Shown: one piece after another, positions 10,675 to 22,271 of the stretch
Layout of the letters: every line of letters begins with the position of its first letter
How positions within the stretch are numbered: the first letter of the stretch is position 1
Origin: Zygnema cylindricum
Lineage: Eukaryota; Streptophyta; Zygnematophyceae; Zygnematales; Zygnemataceae
DNA length: 56,214 nt
Direction: 5' to 3'
NCBI GenBank assembly: GCA_037447655.1
Contig: JBBHKE010002538.1
Span: 89,466-145,679, forward strand
Notes under the pieces: generated by a model
What the model saw: only the letters and a program-made list of their open reading frames with translations
Database searches by the model: none
Told to the model about the DNA's origin: nothing
Made by a program: the position numbers and the translations under genes

Positions 10675-12426
10675 CACCGTCAGTCGCTATTAGAGAACAG
10701 GAATAAATAGCGTAAAAAAAAATTAGTGTTATCAACACTAATCGAGAATTTATTTTTTTTTGAAAAAATATATATATACTAATTAATCCCTAACTGTAAT
10801 TTGGGTTGTCCTAAATTATAAATACCCGCCCTTTAGATGTCTACAATACTCTATGTATTCGTACAAAATCTGACAATTCGTACGCCGTCACGCTGTTCAC
10901 ACGGTCGACGGACGAACATATGAAAACGTGATTTTTTTCGACGAGTTTGTGTCTCTTTCTTCCAGTGCACATTCACATGTGTGCGCAATAATGTTAAGTG
11001 TCTTTTTATGCCTTTGTAATTCAAAAAGTTACGGAGATTCCCTGTCCGTACGCCATACTATATCCATCGCAGTGTACTTTCCTTATTAACGCTAATTGAA
11101 AAAAAAAAACCTAATTTGAATAATGGAAAAAATAAAATTATGGATTGTATTTCGGGTTTTTTTTTTTTTTAAAAAGGGCACCGAATTGGCGTTATATACT
11201 CTAATAGCGATTGACGGTGTACAGTACACCTTGAATCGTTATTAGCAAATAGAAATTATTAGTGTAAAGAAAACAATAGCATCATTCATTCTAATTTAAT
11301 GCCAGGAGACCGTGGCAAATTTTTGGTCCACGTCCTTAAATAGTGTAGTTTATTATATTTAAGGTATCAATGTCAAAATTTTGGGGTGTCGATATAGCGT
11401 ACATAAGGCTAATAACGATTCACGGTGTACAGTACACCTTGAATCGTTATTAGCAAATAGAAATTATTAGTGTAATGAAAAAATTAGCGTCATTCATTCT
11501 AATTTAGTGCAAGGAGACGTGGCATATTATGGTCCACGTTCTTAAATAGTGAAATTTATTATATTTAAGGTATCAATGCCAAAATTTTGGGGTGCCGATA
11601 TAGCGTACATAAGGCAAATAAACGATTCACGGTGTACAGTACATCGTCGATCGTGTTTAGCGTGTTGAACACTAATTCGGCGCCCTTTAATTTTGAGGGT
11701 TTTACCTAAAATAGGGTAAATGGTACTAATTTTTCCTGTACTCTACAACTTGAATCGTTATTAGCGTATAGAAATTATTAGTGTAAAGGAAAAAATAGCG
11801 TCATTCATTCTAATTTACGTGCCAGAAGACAAAGCAGATTATGGTCCACGTCCTTAAATAGCGCAATTTATTATATTTAAGGTATAAATGTCAAAATTTT
11901 GGGGTGCCGATATAGCGTACATAAGGCTAATAACGATTCACGGTGTAATTACGAGAAGAACAAATAGTGTACACTATTTTAATTTATGTATTCTTTTATT
12001 AGTGTGGAGTACAGAACGTGTCGGTGCTTATAAAATGTACTCTTTATTTATACAAGTACGGATATTTTAATAAAAATTTTGCTATCACACAAAATTCGGT
12101 GTACGATTTAAAATATTTTGTACTTGTACCTGTTTTAGTGTACAATTTATTTGTCGCGTAATGCCTACACCCTAAAAAACCGAAATTAGAGTTAGGAATT
12201 AATTAGAGTGAAAGTATGCGACAGTGTACGAATTGTCAAAATTTGTACTTTTACCTATATTAGTAAGAATATCCTCTCGACAAATCAGCTGTACCCATAT
12301 TGGCGTTCGTTGAAAAACTAGTGTATAACTTTTTTTTCGAAATTTTTCTAAGTCAAAGTTAGTGTACGCGACACTAAATTATTCTACACACTGACAATTT
12401 CTACACGCTAAATACAATCGACGGTG
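10675..12426. mobile_element. Non-autonomous DNA transposon T2, same family as T1
   Basis: It begins CACCGTCAGTCGCTATTAG and ends ACAATCGACGGTG, with TA at 10673-10674 and 12427-12428. It is 1752 bp against 1685 bp for T1. It contains a three-unit tandem array whose units each carry another copy of the end sequence. No transposase is visible. Confidence 0.55.
11215..11945. repeat. Three-unit tandem array, about 208 bp per unit, inside T2
   Basis: Units start at the motif CGGTGTACAGTACA at 11215, 11423 and 11630, and a fourth CGGTGTA closes the array at 11941. The third unit is 311 bp because of about 100 extra bases (near 11640-11750) that contain a further element-end-like sequence. The units share the phrases ATTATTAGTGTAA, TTATATTTAAGGTAT and TAGCGTACATAAGGC. 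Confidence 0.85.
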
Positions 12427-12463
12427 TACCTGATATATTTCCACCATTCGGAGTATCAATAAC

Positions 12464-12780
12464 TTAGTTCAAAACATAGTTCAAAAGTAAGTGTTTTTAT
12501 GGTAGGCCTTTGGTCGGCGCCTTTATCGTAAGTTGTGTTATGGGCTTTTCATGTGGTTTTCTTAGATCGCTACTTAGATCAGAGACCGTGCGATCGTCCG
12601 AATCTGACTGTATAAATAAAAAATTTTGGTCCGAATGTTTTAATTGGTCCAGTTTTTGGTCCGAATGTTTTAATTGGTCCAAATAGGTCCGAATACAATA
12701 TGGGTCTTAAGGTCATTTTGTATGTATTGCATACAATAGGCACATTGTATGGGCCTACTTTCACCTACTTTTGAACTATG
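12464..12780. mobile_element. MITE M2, Mutator-like, 9-bp target duplication
   Basis: Flanked exactly by ATCAATAAC on both sides (12455-12463 and 12781-12789). The ends include TAGTTCAAAA and CATAGTTCAAAAGTAAG on the left, and CACCTACTTTTGAACTATG on the right. It contains a short internal tandem repeat (GTCCGAATGTTTTAATTG, near 12630-12680). It is the same family as M1. Confidence 0.85.
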
Positions 12781-12789
12781 ATCAATAAC

Positions 12790-14340
12790 TACAGTCGCAA
12801 AAATATGATAACGGTAAAGAGTGAATCTCCACGGCAAAAATCCAGTAGAGGTAGTAATGAAAAAATGCGGCAAGTGAAGTGCGAAATAGGAACCCTTTTC
12901 AAGTTTTTCCACGCCTCACTATCGCATGCCCTACATAAAGGCCTAAAAAACTACCATACAGGTCCCAAAATTTCGCGTACTGAAATGTCTGTTCATTTAA
13001 TTATCTCACTTTGATTGAGATGACTTAACATACACTATACTTTTCAAAACGTGTCTCACAACACTGCTTAGGGTGGCTTTGTCAATAAATTCCAATTTAA
13101 GCTACCATTATTTGATAACTTGCACCATGTGCTCAGTTTCTTCTCTTTGTGGATAGTCATATTTCGTAAATTTAATTAGTTTTAATGGTTAGATGTTTTA
13201 ACTAACGTTGTCTTTTTCGTTTGTTCTCCTTGCTATTGCTAATTTTCTCTTTAATCGTGTAAACAAATATTGTTTTTTTCTTTCGTTTTTTTATTTATTT
13301 TTAACCTTCATGCTTTTTCCAGCACAAGTTATGGAATATAGGTGTTTCCTTTGATGTTTATTTCGGGTTGTCATAAATTTTAGTTCACATTCCGAAAAGA
13401 AAAAAAGACACTCGGCATATGTTGGTGAATTATTATGAAATTTATGTTTCGTGTTTATCCAAGTTTTACCATGTTAGCGTAACTTTGTTTCACAGAGACT
13501 TGCGAAACCATAATTTAACAAAGTTTCACGCTGTGGAGCTTGCCTTTAAGATTACTCTAATCCAATCCTAAATGATCATACTTGGAAAAATGTCTTGTTT
13601 CGTAAAGTTTGCCAGTTTGCTAACTTGTTGGTGTCAAGTCAACCGAAAAAAAAAATGACAGTTTGTATACACATAACAAAATTTTGAATATAACTTTCGT
13701 CTCTTACCTTATTTTGCCTGTTTATCTCCAAATGGTATCATAGGCTCGTGGAAAATCGTAACATAAAATTTGTTTACAACGTAAAGATATTCGCCTTAAA
13801 ACGCGACATTAACGCAGTCACATTGACTACACGCAAAACAACCTATCGCAACTGTTGAAGAGATGACGTAAAAATATGTAGCCAGACTCCTCAAAGCTTT
13901 TTAATACAAGATACTACATTGCACGCGCTACAAGAAAAAAAAAGTGATTGAGAAAAAAAACAAGTTTAATTACCTAACGACCGCGCATGCAATTACAAGC
14001 TGACATCACAACACTGTTCAATGTCAAACAACCCTCCTAAAGAATCACCAAAAAGTAAAGGTTTTACAGGAACGGAAACGTGTGCATACTATTTTCGAAT
14101 ATGTCGCTTCGTTGAATGGAGTGTACGTACACTAAACCAGCAAATGGCTTTGGGCCTTTATTTTATTTGAAATTTTAAGTTTTTTTGTCAGCCTATTCAA
14201 AAGGTGGCACATTAAAACTAATAGAGTTTGTATACGAAAATATTGTTGTCAGAAACTGTCATTTAATCCTACTCAGTGATATATGTTATTGGCGTCCGCG
14301 TAAATAGTAGTGTTGTATCGAGCCCCCCCTACCCATGTTA
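12790..14340. other. AT-rich intergenic stretch, nothing recognised
   Basis: No ORF above about 80 codons, no splice-supported exon and no clear repeat ends. It holds long T and A runs only. Confidence 0.5.
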
Positions 14341-14357
14341 GATATGTACCTCTTTTT

Positions 14358-14720
14358 GGGTACCCGATAATTGATATATCGCCTAGATATATAGAGAAGC
14401 TTTGGGTGCCCGATAATCGATGTATCGCCTAGATATATAGAGAAGCTCAACATCGCGATATTATACCGATATATAGCCCCAATATGTTAATGAATTTATA
14501 TTGCTATGCATCGGAGCAACGTAGGGTTGCCAAAAAGAATCCAAACCTCGGGGAGAACGTTCCGTACAATTATCGTACATTATTCTCGTGCTAAAGCTGT
14601 ACGTCCCACCAAATAAATAGCGATAATTTTTGCTGGTCTTGGAGCGATATATCGGAACTGCCTTCATTTCGATAACTGATATATCGAATATCGATTATAT
14701 GGCGATTTGATTTTTCCCGA
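14358..14720. repeat. TATCG/CGATA-rich segment with a 46-bp tandem duplication
   Basis: Two 46-bp units start at 14358 and 14404; each contains CCCGATAAT, a TATCGCCTAGATATATAG core and AGAAGCT. Further copies of CGATA, TATCG and GATATATCG continue to about 14720. A matching motif cluster lies at 19155-19256. The hAT transposase relic lies between the two clusters, so these may be its subterminal repeats, though other DNA lies between as well. Confidence 0.5.
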
Positions 14721-16286
14721 TACACACTACGAGAAAATAGACACGGACAAGCAGTGATTGAAGTTTTCCAATTTTACTGGCTACATGGAATTATGACGGG
14801 AAGCATTCATTGCCGTATTCGACATGGAGACTCGGCCTTCGTCAAGAAATACAATTTATGACTCGTCAACTACACGCGGCAGTATCTCGCGATCATCTCG
14901 GATCAAATAGTTTCGTTACAAAAATATCTTTCATCAAACAACATTCCAAAATGGCAAAATATCTTGGAGGCTATCGTAGGAATCGGGAGAACCACGAGCG
15001 CAAAAAAACTCTAGCCAGCTGCTGAAACGACAAGCTCAGCCACCTTGGATCCAGTATATCGAATGACACGAAGACACGGCCTCAGTGCCGTTAGAGTCTC
15101 TCCGCGTTAATGGTGTACCTTTTGTCGGCAGGATTTTCTATCCATTGACGAGGCAGCAGTGCCCCTTCATCAGTATCCAAAATAGACGTTTTAGGGTCTG
15201 ACTATATCCAAAATATCTTAACGTGTACAGGTGTTGTGCATATATGCTGTTTTATATGTGATTTTCAGGGGACCTGGGTGACGAGCAGTAGAAAGTTAGA
15301 AACCCTGTACCATTCTTGTCTTGTATGAGGCAAGAACCCAGTACGGCAATTGTACGTTTGTTTAGATCAAACGTGTGCAGGATGCCGAAAGTCAAAAAGG
15401 CGACGCGTGGCATATTACTCTTTCCGTACACCTGAAATATGTTTGTCGGAAGACCATTTTTTTTTTCAGAGTAACGGCAGAAAGGAAAATATATTATTCC
15501 CTCACTTTTCCTAGAATAAGGTCTAACTCCATCGGGAGCTGTCTGTGGCTTTCCGTACAGATTACTGGCTGTAATATTTTGGACGAGTCATGTCTAAAAC
15601 AAGCTTTCGTATACATGTTTTGTTGCGAATGGACCACGTATGCTTAAGATTATATATTGAGAATCGGTAAAGATTTTACAAACCATCCAATTTCAATATA
15701 AAATATGTACTTTCGTACAATGTCATTGCAATAACGTACCTAGTCTGTACCATCCTTAGTTGTTCAAAACGTATTTTACGCACGTTTCGAACGCGTGTAC
15801 AATACGTAGAAACTGGAGAGGTCGATTTGAAAAAAACATTAATGATTTTTTCCGTACAAATCCGTACATTTAAAAAAAATGAATTGAACATGTACCGCAG
15901 TTTGTACGCTTTCCATTAAGTGAGCGGTGAAAAAAATTATTTAATTAAATAATTAACACACTCAATGAATGCATCGAAACAAAAACATCAACTGGTTAAG
16001 GACAATTGAACTAGTATATACTAAGTGAGGTACACAGGAGCGGGTTCAATTCCATCTATAAGTGTTTTTATTATAATAAAATTGCATGTCCTTCACAGAC
16101 AGGCAGCCATGGCCTTCTTTCTATACCTCTCCGAGAGCATGCAACTTCAAAAAAACAAAGTTCAGGCCATATGCAGATTCCATTTTTCATCATTCAACAT
16201 TGAACGACGTAACACATTGATAAAAAAAAATCAAAAACAATCACATTCGAGCCAAAACAAAATACATATATGTCCTTCAACTATTT
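14721..16286. other. No gene recognised between the TATCG segment and the hAT relic
   Basis: Only short open frames (90 codons or fewer) with no recognisable motifs. It is possibly interior or flanking DNA of the hAT element. Confidence 0.4.
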
Positions 16287-18314
16287 TTACTCTAAATCTT
16301 CTTCCACTTCATCGAATTCCATCATGTCTTCATCTGAATCGTCTTCCCTAACCTCCCCTTCCTCTTCTTCCCATTCTATCAGATTTTCTTCATAGCTGAC
16401 ATCCCTAGTCTTCTTTAAAAGTCTGAGATTAGTGAAGACCCATACTAGATCAGTAGCCCCTTTAACCGTTAACCTATTTCTTTTCTTTGAGTGAATATGG
16501 TCATATGTCGACCAATTCCGCTCACAGGAGCTGGCAGATGAGCACTGTGCAAGTATTTTTACTGCTACCTTTTGCAAAATAGGGGTGGCACACCCAAACT
16601 CTTGCCACCACTTCCATGCTGGTATCAACTTTGCACAAGATATTGTCAGTTCCCTACCAAAAACTCCCTCAAACTCTCTATATTTTGACAACTCTATGCG
16701 GGCAACTTGTTGCTCCTCCATCTTTGGAAGCATCCTCTCCAACATTGTTTGAAAACCTTTCATAACAGTCGCGTTGGCACGCTGCCCATATGCATGACTT
16801 TGATACTCCGGATTGAGTACAAAGCCAGCCGCATAAATGGGGCTATGTGGCATCTTCCACCTCGCCAACCATGATGCCTTCATCTCTTCCAAAATCTGCA
16901 TGCCATCGTGAATATTATCTCATCCTACGCAAGCTAAATTATTCAAAAACTGTCCAATGGCGTAAAAACCGTGATAAACCTTCCCCACATTCGGGCCCAC
17001 TTTATCGCATTCCCTCATCGACCGCACCACAGGTTCCGGAATTGACACGGCCTGTGTCACTCTAACCCAGAACTCCGTGCTTAGAATGTAGTACCTAATT
17101 TTAGCCCCCTCCATCTTGTACATTGGCTTGCCCACCCATTCCTTGAATTTTTCATCCAACATTAACCGTTCCAAACTCTCTTTCACATCTAATATCCTGT
17201 GGAGCATAATATAATTTGTAGCAAACCTAGTCTCTCCAGGTTTCAAAAGCCGAAGTTTTGAAATTTTATTAAACATGGCTACACTCATGCTATGATTAGT
17301 GATGAATCTCAAAAAATCCTTTTGCCTCTCGGACAGGTTTGGAGATAAAGGTCAACCTACTCCAATCTTCCAACATCAAGTCCAGTACATGTGCAGCGCA
17401 TGGCGTCCACGTGATAGAAGGGTGCTTTGCAACGAGCAACGAAGTTGCAGCCTTGTTCACTGGGGAAGAATCAGTAACAATCTGCACCACATTCTCCACC
17501 CCTACCGCAAGTATTCCCTTTTCCAACACCGCACAAATGTAGTCGGCGTCCTTCGTTTGTCCACTGGTGTCCTCTGCCGTCAAGAACATGTCACCCCGAA
17601 CATGTCACCTTTCGGGGTGACATCTAAAATATTTAGCAAAGGATTGGCATCTACTGCTGTCCACCCGTCTGATGTGATTGTGGCACCGGTGACTTCAATG
17701 GTTTTCACATAACTTGACAAATTCATCATCACATTCGCCTTAGTCTCCAATAGGAGAAGATTTCTCATTGCACTACGGATTGGTAACTTGTAATTCAAAC
17801 CTACATCACCAGTCTTCTTCACCGCAGCCTTGAAATACGGGTCATCTAAAAGTCTGAAAGGCAATCCATTGGCATAAAAAACCGTGGCCCAAGCTAAATC
17901 TACCTCGTTCTTGTTTTGCATGCTGAATGCACTTTGTATTTTCGTCTGAAAAACTGTTGCTTTGGTCCTTGGAGTCAGTGGAAAAATGCACGTGAGTTCA
18001 TCAAGGTCACTGAGTACACGTTTTTTAGAGAAAATAGACAATTTTTTGTTGTCACCTGCGATAAACTCCTCCTTCACCTTGGCTGGACACAATGTGCAAG
18101 CTTTAATCCCTCCACACTTGACATTTCCAATGAGATGATTTCTGATTCTAGTTGCTTGGGCGATAAATTTGAAATTACAATAAATACAAACACATAATCT
18201 ATTGGCTACTACGATCCCACTGTTTGGAGGCTTCACGTGGTCCCACTCCTCTCCTCGAACTCTGGGCATGGCCGCTTTTTTAGAGGTTCGTGGCTTCTTT
18301 GTCAACGGCTTCAA
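16287..18314 (-). pseudogene. hAT-superfamily transposase relic (BED finger, DUF659, dimerisation domain)
   Basis: The N-terminal part (18314-17580) has a BED-like finger: EEWDHVKPPN, then CIYC, RNHLIGN and a further Cys. A DUF659-type segment follows (LPFRLLDDPYFKAAV, TITSDGWTAVDANP). The next segment (17589-17296) carries VTDSSPVNKAA and WTPCAAHVLDLML, typical of hAT catalytic cores. 17312-16920 has LLKPGETRFATNYIM. The C-terminal part (16901-16287) ends in the hAT dimerisation domain (WWQEFG, CERNWSTYDHIHSKKRNRL) and an acidic tail. Three breaks are visible: a 13-bp tandem duplication near 17591-17616, one extra A in an A-run near 17318, and an in-frame TGA at 16920. The protein would otherwise be about 670 residues, normal for the family. 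Confidence 0.9.
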
Positions 18315-18330
18315 CGACAGTTTACTAACT

Positions 18331-18405
18331 ATTGCCGTGGCGACGGTAATGGCGACTTCTCTGATTTTTGCCGTGGCGACGGTAATGGCGACTTCTATGA
18401 TTTTT
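18331..18405. repeat. 36-bp tandem duplication upstream of the hAT start
   Basis: GCCGTGGCGACGGTAATGG occurs at 18334 and again at 18370, with the rest of the 36-bp unit nearly identical. It lies 20-90 bp upstream of the transposase start codon, within its likely 5' leader. Confidence 0.9.
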
Positions 18406-18419
18406 CATGTTCAGCTGTT

Positions 18420-19310
18420 CAAGTAATAATGGCGTTTTTTTTTCGAAATTTGAAGAAGACGCCCGTACAAAATTTGAACTCACGACGCTCAAATAGTGTG
18501 ACGCCGCAACGTCTATTTTTGGAAATATTTGTAGACGTCACATTATTTTCCCGTACAATCCATGTACATTCTGTTCAATTTATTGAACAAAAAGTACGGA
18601 TACGCGCATCGAATTCTTTTTGTAAGCTACCGTACAGTTTCCGTAAAAAATATAACAGTTACAGTGTTTTGTTTATTAATTTCCGTAATATGTCAGTTTC
18701 AATTTATAGTAGACGTTCTTTTGCGTATTTTTCAAAAGTCACGTACAATATGTAGAAACTAGAAAAAATGGAAAAAATCCACGTATTGAACAACTAGGGT
18801 ACCATTGCACCAAGTAATCGTTCCACCGAAATCCCCCTTCTCGTGGTAGACGGCTCTGCCTTTTCTAGCGGCTGCTTTTTTAAACGTGACAAAAGGAGCG
18901 TGACAAGATGTCTTCCGACAAAGATTTTCTCGTGGATTTTGGTGGGCTCGCGTCCACCTTGTCCGAAGACACATGGCCTTCCAACGTGTACAAATTTATA
19001 TGGTGGTACATCATGGGACGAATGTCTACCATCCAGGCGTAGCCATTCTAAATGCACTGTAAAAAACCACCCACCTCTGGTGGGTGGCCATCTACAGAGC
19101 CAGATAGAGCGATTGCTTCGCGGATTAAAAATCAACAAATTAGAGTTGTGTATCGGTAAAAAAAATATCGCGATAACACCGATATCGATAGTTATCGGTT
19201 ATCGAACGGTCAGAGGTCCTGATATATCGGTCCAAGACAAACAAATTCCATATCGGAGATAACATAAAAAAAAATAATATGTATACAATAGTACTTTATA
19301 ATATACTGTA
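18420..19310. other. Non-coding, right flank of the hAT relic with TATCG cluster
   Basis: No supported gene. 19155-19256 is dense in ATCG/CGAT words (for example CACCGATATCGATAGTTATC) and mirrors the cluster at 14358-14720. An open frame at 18843-19262 has no recognisable motif. Confidence 0.45.
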
Positions 19311-21710
19311 TTATTGTCATGCCGCATCTCGTCGGCCATTTTAATTGTTTATATTTAGGTGTTAGGACGGGCAACCGCCACACTAATTTTTATTTGGGTG
19401 TTATTTGGGTTTCGCAGAACTGTACGAGTTGTACAATACTACATATAGTTCTCGAGATTCCCGCGACGACTTGTACCGTACGATTATTTTTTTCCGGGAT
19501 TTCCGTCGATAGTGAATCGGGTGGTTTCACGTCGACTGTACTTATTTATTTTTCTCGGATTTTCCGCCGACGACTCATTTCCGAATTTGCGTTGGTACGA
19601 GTAAACTTACCGTACCAGGCGATGGTGGATCCGATTAATTTACGTCGACCGTATGACTTACACTACCCGGAATTCCCGGGACTATAAATTGGACCGTACC
19701 TGCGGTCCTACCGTACCTACTTTCATTTCTCGGAATCTCGACCGACGACAAGTTGGAATCAATTCGCGTGAAGGAGCATCTCGGCCGTCGACGCGGAAGT
19801 GTACCAGGTTTGAATTACGACATCTGGACCGTTGAAGCGAGTGATAGACAAATCGATTGTTAGTTCCGACGACGCGACGCGATTTGCCAATTTTAAGTCA
19901 TGAACCATTTGGAGGTTCACGCATTCACATGTAGATAAGAAGGGTTTTAATTTGTAGGTTATAGATTATGTAACGTAGGGCATAGGATTTCGGCCTCCTA
20001 TTGGTTGAATCCAAACTAGACGCACCTTAGGTAGATTTCGACACGACACGTGACTATTGACACATTGCGTGAACGATGCATCGTGCGAGGATCGTGGCAT
20101 CGTATCAATTGTCATGCATGTGTCAAATAACGTGAAGATGCATGCAATATCATCAGCTGTGCTCCACTTAAACCCAAATGATGAAAATATACTGTGAATG
20201 AAATAAGACATGAAAGAGAAAAATGAATAAATAAAACACCAGGCAAGGTAGAAAAAGAAAGGTCAACGACTTAGCTGGTTATGGTTAGGTTGGTTTTACA
20301 CTCGAGATACTAAGCCGATGGATGACCATTAGGCCCCACGGTCTATTTATATTCCTTGCAGGAGTTATCTTATCGAGGATAATCTGAATTTATACTTAAA
20401 TAAAATAAATCAAAACATAAACAACCGAGAAAGATAAATAAAAACTGAAAATGACAATATGCCCGACACTTATGAGGTTTGAGATAACCAAACTCAAAAG
20501 ATGTGCAAAAGCCAAATAGAAATAAATACACAATCACAAGAAATAAAAACAACAACAGGATAATCCCAACATGCAACTTCCACACTAATTAAAGTTTAGC
20601 CACAGCCGGGTAAAGAAGTTTGGGTCGTGAGATTGCGGTTGAAATCCACTCAAAAGGACGAAAAAAGTGAAGGGAAACCGTGTAGGTCTTGGCTGAAGCC
20701 GTATAGATTAATATGTAAGGCTTTGCAAGATACTGATAATGTAATAGAAAACTAGACGCTTCACGCAAAGGCAAAAAATCGCCTCTAAGCTGTCCGGACA
20801 ATTTTACAAATAAAAAGATGGCTGCAGAAAATCCTCAACACTGAAAATAAATAAATAAATAATTCTTGCACTTGAAAATTGTGACCAGGAAATAATCTAA
20901 AATGAACAAAGTAACAAAAACTACGCCTAGCGAAAACAGGCCAATCAGAGTACAACGTGCTATGTAAGCATTTGCGTCTAGTTTGGATTCAGCCAATAGG
21001 AAGCCGAAATCCTATGCCTTACGTTACATAATCTATAACCTACGAATAAAAACCCTTCCTATCTACATGTGAACGCGTGAACCTCCAAATGGTTCACGAC
21101 TTAAAATGGTCCAATCACGTCGCTTCGTCAGAACTGACAGCCGATTTGTCTGTCACTTGCGTCGACGGTCCAGATGCGAAGTTACGAAAATTGCATAATC
21201 TGCGTCGACGACCGAGATGCTACTCCACGCGAAATGATTAAAATTTGCTGTCGGTCGGGATTCAAGGGAAAGAAAGTTTGTACGGTAGGACCACAGGTAC
21301 GGTCCACTTTGTCGTCGCACGAATTCCATAAAATGTAAGTCGTACGGTCGACGTGAAATGATCGAAGTCACCATCGGCAGGAATCGCAGAAAATATATAT
21401 ATTATGGTAAGTTTGTTTGTACCGACGTGAATTCGAACATGAGTTGTCGGCGAGAAATCTTGGAGAAATAAATAAGTACGGTCGACGTGAAATGATCCGA
21501 TTCACCGTCGACGGAAATCACGGAAAAAATAAGTCGTACGGTACAAGTCATCGCGGGAATCCCGGGAACAATATGTAGTACTGTACAACTCGTACGGTCC
21601 TGCGAAACCCAAATAACACCCAAATATAAATTAGTGTGGCGGCTGCCCGTCCTAACACCTACATATAAACAATTAGAATGGCCGACGAGATGCGGCATGA
21701 CACAATAATA
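19311..21710. mobile_element. Long inverted-repeat (foldback-type) element R1
   Basis: The left arm (about 19311-20024) and right arm (about 20972-21710) are diverged inverse copies. Left CATGCCGCATCTCGTCGGCC matches right GGCCGACGAGATGCGGCATG, and left CCAAACTAGACGCA matches right TGCGTCTAGTTTGG. The spacer is about 950 bp. The arms carry CGTACGGT and GTCGACG-rich words. No transposase frame is visible. Related copies lie at 24001-24498 plus 42540-43407 (R2) and about 55440-56214 (R3). It could be a Mutator-like or foldback element; no target duplication was secured. Confidence 0.7.
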
Positions 21711-21719
21711 TACACATCG

Positions 21720-22268
21720 GCAGAATATCGACACATGACGTGCATATTGACACGACGCGTAAATATCGAGCTAAGCTAAGCTTCACAATCGAGCCATTGC
21801 GTGAATATCCAAGCATCGCATGATTGTCGAGACATTGCATTATTATCGTCTCGATGTATGAACATCAATGCATCGCGTAAATATCGACGCGACGCGTGAA
21901 CTCGCATGAATATTGACATATCTCGATATATTGACGTTTCGCGTCAATATCGACTCCTCGCGTGCATAACGACGCTGCGCGTGAATATCGACCCTTCGTA
22001 TGACTATCGATCCATCTCGTGGATATCCGCACATCGCATGAATATCGTAATATCGCGTTTCTACTGACGCTTCACGTGAATATCCACACCTCGCTTTCAT
22101 ATGGACGTTGCACGTGAATATTAGAAATTCGCATAAATATCGAACCGTCGCTTGAATATCAACACCTCGTGTAGTTATCAATACGACATGTGAAAATGGG
22201 CGCATCGTGTTGTTAGCAAATGCATCTCACGAATATCAGAAAATCGCATCAACATCGGCATGTCGCAT
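21720..22268. repeat. Highly diverged tandem array with a 19-bp period
   Basis: About 28 units follow the approximate pattern GCGTGAATATCGACACNTC. From about 21980 to 22190 nearly every unit is exactly 19 bp although individual units differ at many positions. A shorter stretch of the same kind lies at about 20030-20110 in the R1 spacer. Units lack the conserved-repeat/unique-spacer alternation of CRISPR arrays. Confidence 0.75.
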
Positions 22269-22271
22269 TAA

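Noticed and set aside
18843-19262. 139-codon plus-strand frame
   Set aside because: It ends in TATCG repeat sequence, has no known motif and no start context. Probably chance.
21720-22268. CRISPR-like array
   Set aside because: A continuous 19-bp tandem repeat with no unique spacers, in a eukaryotic genome.
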